Positions 1-6,120 of a stretch of 41,978 nucleotides of DNA are shown here, piece after piece. Origin of the DNA: an uncultured bacterium. Lineage in GTDB: Bacteria > Bacillota_I > Bacilli_A > RF39 > UBA660. Both the position numbers and the translations under genes were made by a program. How positions within the stretch are numbered: position 1 is the stretch's first letter; each line of letters opens with the position of its first letter. Below the pieces are notes generated by a model that did no database searches, was not told the DNA's origin, and was given only the letters and a program-made list of their open reading frames with translations. The stretch spans positions 1 to 41,978 of the forward strand of contig CAOJEC010000006.1 of the NCBI GenBank assembly GCA_948433885.1. Direction: 5' to 3'.

Positions 1-81
1 TTTTGGGACATAATCAAATACTAACACTTAAGACATTATCATATACTAATCAAAATAATATTAGTAGGGGAAACCCAGACT

Positions 82-110
82 TTGCATTTTTTTACAAAAT
101 GTGATATAAT
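82..110 (+). promoter_or_regulatory. Promoter of the HD-domain gene
   Basis: TTGCAT (82-87) and TATAAT (105-110) are separated by 17 bases, and TG at 102-103 makes an extended -10. A GGGGTG ribosome site follows at 121-126, seven bases before the ATG at 134. Confidence 0.7.
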
Positions 111-133
111 GATGTAACTTGGGGTGAAATAAA

Positions 134-655
134 ATGCTAGAAGAATATATAGTAAATGATATAGAATTCATGAGCGAAATAGAAAATTATTTAAATGACG
201 AACAAGTACAGTCACTTAAAAATATTCCTCACCATGATTCTAATAGATTGAACCATTCATTAAAAGTAGCATATCATTCGTACAAAATATGTAAAAAACA
301 CAACATGAATTATAAAAGTGCAGCCAAAGCAGGATTGCTACACGATTTCTATTTCAATAGAATAGAGGAATGTACAAAATTTGGAGACAAAGTGAAAGTC
401 TTTGCCAAAGAACATCCTGAAGATGCTTTGGAAAATGCCTCTAACAAATTTTATCTGACACCACTAGAAAGAAATGTCATTCTTTCTCATATGTGGCCGA
501 CGTCTAATCATATGCCAAAGTATAAAGAAGCCTTTGTCGTAAGTATGGTAGATAAATTTTACAGTTTTAAAGAATTCGGCGTAAAATTCAACTATAAATT
601 GTCTTTTATGATCGGCTTATACTTCATATTGATCACGTACAGTATATATAAATAA
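134..655 (+). CDS. HD-domain protein (putative phosphohydrolase)
   Basis: This 173-aa protein has the pattern of an HD superfamily metal-dependent phosphohydrolase: a His at 41, the HD pair at H70-D71 and a further His at 94 in a helical context. HD proteins hydrolyse phosphoesters, often of nucleotides, but the substrate cannot be told here. The C-terminal 20 residues (152-171) are hydrophobic and could anchor it to the membrane. It has its own promoter and terminator, so it is a single-gene unit of the host chromosome just left of the prophage. The family call is firm, the function open. Confidence 0.75.
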   Translation: MLEEYIVNDIEFMSEIENYLNDEQVQSLKNIPHHDSNRLNHSLKVAYHSYKICKKHNMNYKSAAKAGLLHDFYFNRIEECTKFGDKVKVFAKEHPEDALENASNKFYLTPLERNVILSHMWPTSNHMPKYKEAFVVSMVDKFYSFKEFGVKFNYKLSFMIGLYFILITYSIYK

Positions 656-675
656 AAAGCACTAGGTTGCTTTTT
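654..675 (+). terminator. Intrinsic terminator of the HD gene
   Basis: An 8-bp stem AAAAAGCA/TGCTTTTT with a 6-base loop overlaps the stop codon of the HD gene; the 3' arm itself provides the T-run. Confidence 0.7.
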
Positions 676-746
676 AAAATGCTCTAATTTTCATCATATT
701 TTCGATTCAAATCACCAAAAAGACACTGTTTTTTTGATGTCAACTG

Positions 747-755
747 TGTTATAAT
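747..755 (+). promoter_or_regulatory. Extended -10 promoter of tRNA-Arg
   Basis: TGTTATAAT is an extended -10 element nine bases before the tRNA 5' end. The -35 region is poor, as is common with extended -10 promoters. Confidence 0.6.
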
Positions 756-763
756 TTTCTTGT

Positions 764-840
764 GTCCTCGTAGCTCAGCTGGATAGAGCACCGCCCTCCT
801 AAGGCGGGTGTCGGAAGTTCAAATCTTCTCGGGGACGCCA
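764..840 (+). tRNA. tRNA-Arg (anticodon CCT)
   Basis: A complete cloverleaf: acceptor arms GTCCTCG and CGGGGAC, anticodon stem CCGCC/GGCGG around the loop CTCCTAA (anticodon CCT, reads AGG), a T-arm, discriminator G and an encoded CCA. The prophage is integrated into its 3' end, but the core repeat restores the whole sequence, so the gene should still be functional. tRNA-Arg genes are frequent prophage targets. Confidence 0.95.
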
Positions 841-841
841 T
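824..841 (+). repeat. attL: attL core of the prophage (18-bp direct repeat)
   Basis: TCTTCTCGGGGACGCCAT is identical at 824-841 and 37982-37999. The left copy is part of the tRNA-Arg acceptor and T-arm 3' strand. It marks the left crossover site of the tyrosine integrase encoded just inside. Confidence 0.9.
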
Positions 842-850
842 ATGGCTATT

Positions 851-880
851 AGTCCCTTTATATAAGGGCTTTTTATTTTT
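851..880 (+). terminator. Terminator downstream of tRNA-Arg
   Basis: A short hairpin (arms near 851-858 and 864-870, one bulge) is followed by a T-rich tract. It lies on the prophage side of attL, so the phage supplies a replacement terminator for the tRNA it interrupts. Confidence 0.6.
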
Positions 881-882
881 TC

Positions 883-904
883 AAACACACTTCTAAACAC
901 ACTT
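883..904. repeat. Putative integrase arm sites, left end
   Basis: AAACACACTT occurs twice (883-892 and 895-904), 2 bases apart. The same decamer occurs twice near the right end (37870-37879 and 37881-37890). Paired short repeats inside both ends of a prophage, near the core, match the layout of tyrosine integrase arm-type binding sites. They abut the 3' end of the integrase gene. Confidence 0.6.
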
Positions 905-905
905 T

Positions 906-2003
906 TTATAAATTGTTTAATAAATTACTTATGTTTTCTAATTCACTTTTGTATAAATGGGTATACGTATTCAAAGTCATAGAAATATTACTATGCCCTA
1001 AATATTTTGATACAAGAGCAATACTTGCACCTTGATTAATTAAAAGAGACGCGCAACTATGTCTAAAATCGTGAATACGAATCCGCCGCAGTCCAGCTTT
1101 ATCACAACACATATTCTTTTTAACCTGAATTGTAGTTTCAGGGAAAGGATATATATTTCCGAATATGAACCATTCTTCTTTGTAATCATTATATTGCATA
1201 GCCTTATTTTTCATCGTTTTCAAATCCTCTAAGAGGTTTTTAGCCAGCGGTAGGGTTCTTATACTACTTTTTGTTTTAGGACTGGATATCGTATATTTTT
1301 CACCTTTAATTTTGGTAGTGAGAGTCTTGTTTATTCTTATTGTCCCTTTTTCAAAATCAATATCTGTCCAATTTAAAGCTTGTGTTTCTCCTTGTCTAAG
1401 CCCCATATAGTATAACACTTCAAAAAAAGTATGCCACTCAGGTTCTTCAATTATAGAATCGAATTTTTTATATTCATCATATGTGAAAAAGTCCATTTCT
1501 TTTTTTATAATACCAACTTCTTTAAAATTTTCTACATATTTAAGAATGCTTTCGCTCGTATTATAATATTTTGCAGAATACATAATAACTCTTCTAAATA
1601 AGCCTAAGATTTTATTTTTGTAATTCGTGGATAACGCCTCTTTTTCCAGTTCAGAAACAAACTTTTTATAAATTCCAAGATTTATATCATTTATTTTCTT
1701 GTCTTGGAAATACATAAGATGAGAATAGAGAATTAAATCTTTTTTTATTGTTTGCTTTTTAATAGTTTTGTCTTTATCGACCTTGTATTCCAAAAATGCT
1801 TGTCCAAATGTTATGGCAGAGGTATTTGTCTCATAGTTGCCCACTTTTATTCTATATCTTGCTTCCTCATCTTTAGCCTCTTTAGGGCTTTTAAACTTTG
1901 GAGATGTGTAATCGTGTGATAACCCTAAAATGTCTTTGTACTTTATTCTAAAAAAGTACTGCCTGCCGTCTTTTGTCGGCTTTTTACTCTTATAAACTGC
2001 CAT
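906..2003 (-). CDS. int: Tyrosine site-specific integrase
   Basis: This 365-aa phage integrase recombines attP with the tRNA-Arg attB. The N-terminus (about 1-60) fits an arm-binding domain, 65-165 a core-binding SAM-like domain, and the C-terminus the catalytic domain with R203 (in GLRQGE), K243, H311-x-x-R314, H337 and the nucleophile Y347 (in NTYTH). All expected catalytic residues are present, so it should be active. It reads leftward, its 3' end next to attL, the usual place for such an integrase. An AAAGGAG site precedes the ATG. Confidence 0.95.
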   Translation of the reverse strand: MAVYKSKKPTKDGRQYFFRIKYKDILGLSHDYTSPKFKSPKEAKDEEARYRIKVGNYETNTSAITFGQAFLEYKVDKDKTIKKQTIKKDLILYSHLMYFQDKKINDINLGIYKKFVSELEKEALSTNYKNKILGLFRRVIMYSAKYYNTSESILKYVENFKEVGIIKKEMDFFTYDEYKKFDSIIEEPEWHTFFEVLYYMGLRQGETQALNWTDIDFEKGTIRINKTLTTKIKGEKYTISSPKTKSSIRTLPLAKNLLEDLKTMKNKAMQYNDYKEEWFIFGNIYPFPETTIQVKKNMCCDKAGLRRIRIHDFRHSCASLLINQGASIALVSKYLGHSNISMTLNTYTHLYKSELENISNLLNNL

Positions 2004-2021
2004 TAAAATCGCTCCTTTCTA

Positions 2022-2050
2022 TTGAAAAGGAACATAATCTATGATACTAT
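2022..2050 (+). promoter_or_regulatory. Promoter of small RNA 2057-2146
   Basis: TTGAAA (2022-2027) and TACTAT (2045-2050) are 17 bases apart. The predicted start, about 2057, is the first base of a 9-bp hairpin arm. It reads away from the integrase gene, whose upstream region it overlaps. Confidence 0.55.
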
Positions 2051-2056
2051 TAGTAC

Positions 2057-2146
2057 ATAGAAAAATTCCTTTAATTGCGTTAATGGTTTTTTCTATAGGA
2101 CTTTTAGTCCGCAACCTCTACTGTTACAGCAGTAGAGGATTTTTTT
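2057..2146 (+). ncRNA. Putative small RNA of the lysogeny region
   Basis: This roughly 90-nt stretch folds into three consecutive hairpins: ATAGAAAAA/TTTTTCTAT (2057-2065 with 2088-2096), GGACT/AGTCC (2098-2102 with 2106-2110), and CCTCTACTG/CAGTAGAGG (2115-2123 with 2130-2138). The last is followed by seven T, a strong rightward terminator. With the promoter just upstream this is a full transcription unit without a convincing reading frame. It sits between two leftward genes and converges on the end of the lipoprotein gene. I do not recognise its family. Confidence 0.55.
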
Positions 2147-2555
2147 ACTTCATAAGTTTTTCTATATATTGGATTGCATCATCACAACTACCATTAGCTA
2201 TGTATCCAATACCTTTTTTCACAGTTGCATCTACTTTCATATTCATACTTTCTAAGTTAAACTTTTGATTTTTTTCGGCTTCTTTATAAGCATCGCTTGA
2301 TTTATCAAATTCATAAACTTCTAATGTACAGTCTTTCAAGATATAACCATAGCCTTTTTTTGCGCCTATCATTTCTGCAGATTTTTGATTTACTTGTAAT
2401 TCTTTATCAAGAGTTTTCAAATCTTTATCTAAGCTCTCAAAAGTATAACTTGTATTTGTATCTCCGCCAGTTTTTTTGCCCTCTTCTTGCGTACCGCAAG
2501 CAGTCGCTGTTATGCATACTAATGTAACTAATAAACCTAAAAGTATCTTTTTCAT
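2145..2555 (-). CDS. Small prophage lipoprotein
   Basis: This 136-aa protein begins with a lysine-charged, hydrophobic signal peptide and a lipobox-like ATAC with Cys at residue 20, so it should be lipid-anchored outside the membrane. The rest is hydrophilic and lysine/glutamate-rich. I start it at 2555 because GAGGTG lies just upstream; the frame is open 39 bases further. Lipoproteins expressed next to repressor and integrase genes are often lysogenic conversion or superinfection exclusion factors; that role is inferred from position only. Confidence 0.75.
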   Translation of the reverse strand: MKKILLGLLVTLVCITATACGTQEEGKKTGGDTNTSYTFESLDKDLKTLDKELQVNQKSAEMIGAKKGYGYILKDCTLEVYEFDKSSDAYKEAEKNQKFNLESMNMKVDATVKKGIGYIANGSCDDAIQYIEKLMK

Positions 2556-2609
2556 AATACACCTCACTTCCTTCTCAATATTATTAAAACACATTACTGT
2601 GGTTTAACC

Positions 2610-3266
2610 TTATTCAATATCTGATATCTTTCTTCTAGCGATACCGATAACTTTAACAGGCAATCCTTGTACTTGTTCTATATCATAGAACGTGGTAGTA
2701 TACCCATCTTCATTTTCCAAATTCAAAGGTGTTAGTGTAACACCGCTTTGGTTTATGTTAAACTTCTTAAATGTAGCGTCGAAGCCGTTTACCATAACGC
2801 ACGCATCTTTGTTATTTGCATATTCAATGTCATTGGTTTGTTCGAACACTACGGTGTCACCTGGTGTGTATTTTGGCGACATACTATTACCTTTAATCTT
2901 TAAACCAAAGAACTGTTTTCCGCCTTTAGTCCACTCTCGTGGTATATCGACATAGTCGATTATCTCTTCTTGTGCCTCTATAGGCATACCCGCTCGGATA
3001 GTACCAAGAACTGGTATCGATACAGTATCAGTATTTATATCTACAAGTTCGGCGTTGTCAAATGTTAAATCTGTGCCTAAAAATTCAGGAATAGGAACAT
3101 TCAATGCTTCCGCCACCTTTAAGGCGTTTTCCACTGTCAAATCCATTCCATTTTCCCAAAGAGAAACTGTAGACTGGTCAACACCAATTATTTTGGCTAA
3201 ATCTTTTTGACTCATCCTTCTTTGTTTTCTAATATAAGAAAGATTTTTACTAAAGTTCGTTGCCAT
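2610..3266 (-). CDS. CI/LexA-type phage repressor (HTH-XRE plus S24 peptidase)
   Basis: This 218-aa repressor keeps the prophage silent. An HTH-XRE domain covers about residues 5-65. The C-terminal S24/LexA-like domain carries an Ala-Gly cleavage site (A92-G93, in RAGMP), catalytic S128 (in KGNSMSP) and a catalytic Lys at 167 or 168. It is therefore expected to self-cleave with RecA after DNA damage, giving SOS induction. It is read leftward from its own promoter, facing the cro-like gene, and very likely binds the ATATGAG-type operators in between. AGGAGGGG precedes the ATG. Confidence 0.93.
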   Translation of the reverse strand: MATNFSKNLSYIRKQRRMSQKDLAKIIGVDQSTVSLWENGMDLTVENALKVAEALNVPIPEFLGTDLTFDNAELVDINTDTVSIPVLGTIRAGMPIEAQEEIIDYVDIPREWTKGGKQFFGLKIKGNSMSPKYTPGDTVVFEQTNDIEYANNKDACVMVNGFDATFKKFNINQSGVTLTPLNLENEDGYTTTFYDIEQVQGLPVKVIGIARRKISDIE

Positions 3267-3288
3267 AAATCCCCTCCTTACAAACTAC

Positions 3289-3317
3289 ATTATAACCGTA
3301 AAAGATTAAAAAATCAA
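3289..3317 (-). promoter_or_regulatory. Repressor promoter (leftward)
   Basis: Read on the minus strand, TTGATT (3312-3317) and TATAAT (3289-3294) are 17 bases apart. The operator at 3323-3340 lies just behind its -35, where bound repressor could activate or block it. Confidence 0.75.
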
Positions 3318-3322
3318 CAAAA

Positions 3323-3340
3323 ATATGAAAATACTCATTT
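3323..3340. promoter_or_regulatory. Repressor operator 2
   Basis: ATATGAA-N4-CTCATTT is an imperfect copy of the palindrome at 3353-3370, placed between the two divergent promoters. Confidence 0.7.
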
Positions 3341-3346
3341 TTTCTA

Positions 3347-3375
3347 TTGACAATATGAGAATACTCATATATAAT
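3347..3375 (+). promoter_or_regulatory. Early rightward promoter with operator 1 in its spacer
   Basis: TTGACA (3347-3352), a 17-base spacer and TATAAT (3370-3375) form a perfect consensus promoter. The palindrome ATATGAG-N4-CTCATAT (3353-3370) fills the spacer, so bound repressor must exclude RNA polymerase. It drives the early operon starting at 3402. Confidence 0.9.
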
Positions 3376-3401
3376 GGTGTCAGATTGGAGGTAGTGTGTA
3401 A

Positions 3402-3638
3402 ATGAATTCAATTTTGATTGGTAATGAATTAAGAGCCGTAAGAAGTCGACTAAACCTTTCTTTAAGGGAAGCCGAGAAGATAACTGGTATCCGTGCTCAA
3501 AAATTATCAGTCTACGAAAATGGTAAAGTAAACATTAAAGTATGCACTTTAGAAAAGATTTTGAATTCTTATGGGTCAAGTTTGTATATTTTTTTTAAGG
3601 ATATATATGAGTATACTCATAGAAAGATTAAAACATAG
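3402..3638 (+). CDS. Cro-like HTH-XRE regulator
   Basis: This 78-aa protein is little more than one HTH-XRE domain (about residues 7-62), the size of a Cro-type repressor. It is the first gene of the early rightward operon, opposite the CI-like repressor, so it likely opposes it at the shared operators. Its C-terminal codons contain the third operator (3603-3620). GGAGG lies upstream of the ATG. Confidence 0.8.
   Translation: MNSILIGNELRAVRSRLNLSLREAEKITGIRAQKLSVYENGKVNIKVCTLEKILNSYGSSLYIFFKDIYEYTHRKIKT
3603..3620. promoter_or_regulatory. Repressor operator 3, inside the cro-like gene
   Basis: ATATGAG-N4-CTCATAG matches operator 1 at 13 of 14 arm positions. It overlaps the 3' end of the cro-like gene and precedes the second HTH gene, so it could act as a roadblock or looping site. 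Confidence 0.7.
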
Positions 3639-3647
3639 GAGAAAAAG

Positions 3648-3869
3648 ATGATTATCGAATATTTAAATGATTACTTTAAAAAGAATGAGATAACACAAAG
3701 AGAAATAGAACAAAAGACTGGAATAAGTCAAAGTAAGTTGAGTATGACTTTCACACGTCAACGTAAATTGACGGCGGAAGAGTTAGTACTTATAGCGATT
3801 AAATTTGATTTAGATTTAAACAAAATAAAAGAACTACATAACAACGAATCGTCATCTAGTTCTTTCTAA
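3648..3869 (+). CDS. Second small HTH-XRE regulator
   Basis: A 73-aa single-domain HTH protein (helix-turn-helix about residues 15-50, with the TQREIEQKTGISQSKLS pattern) and a serine-rich tail. It follows the cro-like gene by 9 bases with AGGAG in front, so both are co-transcribed. Two tandem small XRE genes after the repressor are common in Gram-positive phages; the second is often a Cro or antirepressor partner. Its exact role is not visible. Confidence 0.75.
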   Translation: MIIEYLNDYFKKNEITQREIEQKTGISQSKLSMTFTRQRKLTAEELVLIAIKFDLDLNKIKELHNNESSSSSF

Positions 3870-4187
3870 CAACTATAAACTGTTCTTACAAAACAGAGCA
3901 CAGCGAGTTTTAAACTAATTCAGTTACTGTATTTTGTAACTTCTACTTAAAACTAGTTAAACGACATCAATAAGTAGAATTTACTCAACACTAGATGTTG
4001 TAAGCACCTAGCTGTAAAAGTATACAATATAGGAGTTTTCTTTCTCTGCTACTTCTCTAACGAGAAATAGTTCCCCATAGGGTGTATAGCGTTTCAGCAA
4101 TTAGCCAGGGAATAGGGTATCAAAAGTTTTATTTTGACCACCCCTTTCTACCATTAAATGGTTAATGGCGATTTATAGTATATCAAA
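3870..4187 (+). other. Structured region without a recognised gene
   Basis: About 320 bases with no convincing reading frame but several inverted repeats: TTCTACTTA/TAAGTAGAA (3941-3949 with 3971-3979), TTCTC/GAGAA around 4050, and CCATTAA-ATGG-TTAATGG (4151-4168). It could be an untranslated leader or a small RNA for the genes that follow. I see no clear terminator and no known riboswitch. Confidence 0.35.
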
Positions 4188-4253
4188 ATGATATTTGAAA
4201 ATCAAATAATTTCAATCGAAGAACTATTCGATGAGCAAATAGAAAAAACATAG
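4188..4253 (+). CDS. Possible 21-aa acidic peptide
   Basis: An ATG-to-TAG frame of 21 residues rich in Glu and Ile, ending just before a ribosome site for the next small gene. No good ribosome site precedes it, so it may be chance; small acidic peptides do occur in this part of Gram-positive phages. Confidence 0.25.
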   Translation: MIFENQIISIEELFDEQIEKT

Positions 4254-4262
4254 GAGAAAGAA

Positions 4263-4337
4263 ATGAAAATCATATTATTTTTATTAGGGCTAGCAAGTGC
4301 AATTACTTTTCTTTATTCACATTTTCATAATAAGTAG
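4263..4337 (+). CDS. 24-aa membrane peptide
   Basis: AGGAGA lies six bases before an ATG opening a 24-residue frame with one hydrophobic stretch (about residues 3-18) and a polar His/Lys tail. It would insert into the membrane. It overlaps the 3' end of the leftward gene 4303-4593 by 35 bases, which is unusual. It could be a toxic or regulatory peptide. Confidence 0.45.
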   Translation: MKIILFLLGLASAITFLYSHFHNK

Positions 4338-4593
4338 TACAAACACCAATTAAATTTACGATAGTACAAATAACATTGATGATAATTAAAATGGTATTTG
4401 AAAGACCGTCAACCAATATCAATGTATAACTACAAATGAAACCAACTAGGTATATATAAAATCTATGAAGCTTCTGCTGATAAAAATTACTTTTAAAAAA
4501 TTTAATATATATCTCTTTAAGATAAGTGAACGTACTTGTAGCAAGTATTGTAAAAAGGGAAATTACAATACCTTGAAAAAGCCAATCAGGCAT
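4303..4593 (-). CDS. Small leftward membrane protein
   Basis: This 96-aa protein has three hydrophobic segments (about 5-25, 45-62 and 66-85) and a Lys/Tyr-rich loop. I start it at 4593 because AAAGGAG is 8 bases before this ATG, though the frame opens at a GTG at 4602. It has its own minus-strand promoter and is the only leftward gene inside the early operon, suggesting expression in the lysogen, perhaps as a superinfection exclusion protein (inferred). Confidence 0.6.
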   Translation of the reverse strand: MPDWLFQGIVISLFTILATSTFTYLKEIYIKFFKSNFYQQKLHRFYIYLVGFICSYTLILVDGLSNTILIIINVICTIVNLIGVCTTYYENVNKEK

Positions 4594-4616
4594 AAATAGC
4601 ACTCCTTTCTAAAGGT

Positions 4617-4645
4617 ATTATACCAAGAAAGAGAGTAAAAACAAA
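4617..4645 (-). promoter_or_regulatory. Promoter of the leftward membrane protein
   Basis: On the minus strand TATAAT (plus 4617-4622) follows a T-rich -35-like TTTTGT about 16 bases upstream. The ribosome site AAAGGAG lies a few bases downstream. Confidence 0.45.
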
Positions 4646-4696
4646 ACCTTGCTGTAACAGGGCAAACCATTAACGCAAATAGAAAGGAAAATATAT

Positions 4697-4912
4697 ATGA
4701 AAGAAAAGAAAACACGTGACGAAGTCTTATCACAAGATTATATGTCGCCACAAGATTTAAAAATAATTATGCCATCGGTGGGAGAGCAAAAATGTCGTAA
4801 TCTCATAAATGAGATACGGGCAGAAATGGAAATGAAGGGTTTATTTGTACCGCAAAGCACACCACGAGTAGCACTTACGAGTATGGTTAAAAAGAAGTGT
4901 GGTATTCAATGA
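4697..4912 (+). CDS. Small winged-helix/excisionase-like phage protein
   Basis: This 71-aa basic protein contains a pattern seen in small Gram-positive phage DNA-binding proteins: an MSPQDLKIIMPSV helix, a second helix with KCRNLINEIRAEM and a wing ending in PRVAL. That resembles excisionase-like HTH proteins that name the next segment with 'KGLFVP'. No sequence match can be run, so the function (Xis or regulator) is tentative. AGGAAA precedes the ATG, and its stop overlaps the next start (ATGA). Confidence 0.5.
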   Translation: MKEKKTRDEVLSQDYMSPQDLKIIMPSVGEQKCRNLINEIRAEMEMKGLFVPQSTPRVALTSMVKKKCGIQ

Positions 4913-5172
4913 AAAAGAAAAAATTAAAGTTAAATAAAAAAAGATCATTTCTTATGACGCTAGAATTTTTAGTAATAATTGTTTTTTGTGTGATTATCTT
5001 GTGGTCTTTATATCAAGCTTTAGGATATCACAATTTAATGTTAGCGTTTGGAAGCTCACTATGCGGATTCTTGATAGCGTTTATATCACTAGTGATTATA
5101 AGAGATGCAATTGAAGAAAATAATGAATTTAAAAAGACTTACAAGCCTCGACACGGAAGTAAGTCAAAGTAA
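4909..5172 (+). CDS. Small two-helix membrane protein
   Basis: This 87-aa protein has a very basic N-terminus and two hydrophobic segments (about 17-38 and 46-66). I start it at the ATG of the ATGA overlap with the previous stop, which implies translational coupling; a GTG at 4897 is also in frame. The positive-inside rule puts both ends in the cytoplasm. I do not recognise a family. Confidence 0.6.
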   Translation: MKKKKLKLNKKRSFLMTLEFLVIIVFCVIILWSLYQALGYHNLMLAFGSSLCGFLIAFISLVIIRDAIEENNEFKKTYKPRHGSKSK

Positions 5173-5186
5173 ATTCAAAAAAATCA

Positions 5187-5224
5187 AAATTTACGACTAA
5201 ATAATAACACAAAGTCGTGAATTT
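5187..5224. repeat. Inverted repeat before the replication genes
   Basis: AAATTTACGACT (5187-5198) pairs with AGTCGTGAATTT (5213-5224), 12 bp with one G-T pair and a 14-base loop. No T-run follows. It could be an operator for the replication module or a leader hairpin. Confidence 0.5.
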
Positions 5225-5262
5225 GTCAAAAATAGGGGGTTAAAGCACAGAAAGGGAGCAAT

Positions 5263-6120
5263 ATGGCAGAAAGAAGAATGTTTGCAAAAACAATAATAGA
5301 TAGCGATGCTTTCCTAGATATGCCGGCTTCGGCAAGGTTACTATACTATGATTTGTCTATGAGAGCAGATGACGACGGCTTTATAAATAGCCCCAAAAAA
5401 ATAATAAGAATGACTGGTGCATCAGAAGACGATATAAAGATATTAATTACAAAACAATTTGTTATTCCGTTTGAAAATGGAGTAGTGGTAATTAAACATT
5501 GGTTCATACATAATTACATTAGAAAAGATACTTACAGCGAAACTCAGTACAAAGAACAAAAATCTTTATTAACTCTCGATGAAAACAAGGGTTATAGGCT
5601 AATCGATACGGTTCGTGGACGTCCCGTCGACGGGACGTCGACACAGGTAAGGATAGGTAAGGTAAGTATAGTAAATACATCATCATCTACAGATAGTAAA
5701 GACACTATAGTAGAGACTACCACGTCAAAGGTTACCACACCAAACAAGAATGATGATGAGGAAAAAACTATATTCGATTTAGTAGAACAGGCATTTGGTA
5801 GACCGTTATCACCTGTCGAGTTCGAAGAAATAAGCAAGTGGGCAGACACTGATTTAACAAGGCACGCGATACGAATAGCAGAGTTAAATAGGGCTACAAG
5901 AATAAGTTACATAGTTACCATACTACGTAATTACGAACGAAACGGCATTAGAAGTACATCCGAAGCCGAAGAGTTCGACAAAAAGTTCCAAGGTAAAAAG
6001 AATACCTGTACCATCAGTAACTCTAAAATACCCGAGGGACACAAGATAGGAGATGTCATTGAAAAGAATGGTCACACTTACTTAGTGACAAAAGATGGAG
6101 AGGTGCTATATGACAAATGA
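5263..6120 (+). CDS. Phage replisome organizer (DnaD-like)
   Basis: This 285-aa protein has an N-terminal winged-helix domain (about 1-105; MAERRMFAKTIIDSDAFLDM is the typical opening of phage replisome organizers), a low-complexity Ser/Thr linker (about 128-160) and a DnaD-like C-terminal domain (about 167-235). It would bind the phage origin and load the helicase encoded next (6110-7336), whose start it overlaps by 11 bases. A GC-rich palindrome and short repeats in the linker codons look like the origin itself. Confidence 0.85.
   Translation: MAERRMFAKTIIDSDAFLDMPASARLLYYDLSMRADDDGFINSPKKIIRMTGASEDDIKILITKQFVIPFENGVVVIKHWFIHNYIRKDTYSETQYKEQKSLLTLDENKGYRLIDTVRGRPVDGTSTQVRIGKVSIVNTSSSTDSKDTIVETTTSKVTTPNKNDDEEKTIFDLVEQAFGRPLSPVEFEEISKWADTDLTRHAIRIAELNRATRISYIVTILRNYERNGIRSTSEAEEFDKKFQGKKNTCTISNSKIPEGHKIGDVIEKNGHTYLVTKDGEVLYDK
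5618..5668. other. Candidate phage replication origin
   Basis: A perfect 22-bp palindrome (5618-5639, GACGTCCCGTC and its complement) is followed by repeats of GGTAAGG/GGTAAG (5646-5666). Both lie in the linker codons of the replisome organizer gene, as in lambda-like and lactococcal phages where the origin is inside the initiator gene. The palindrome is far more GC-rich than its surroundings. Confidence 0.5.

Noticed and set aside
2041..2268. 75-aa rightward open frame
   Set aside because: It lies over the small RNA, its terminator and the antisense of the lipoprotein; no ribosome site.
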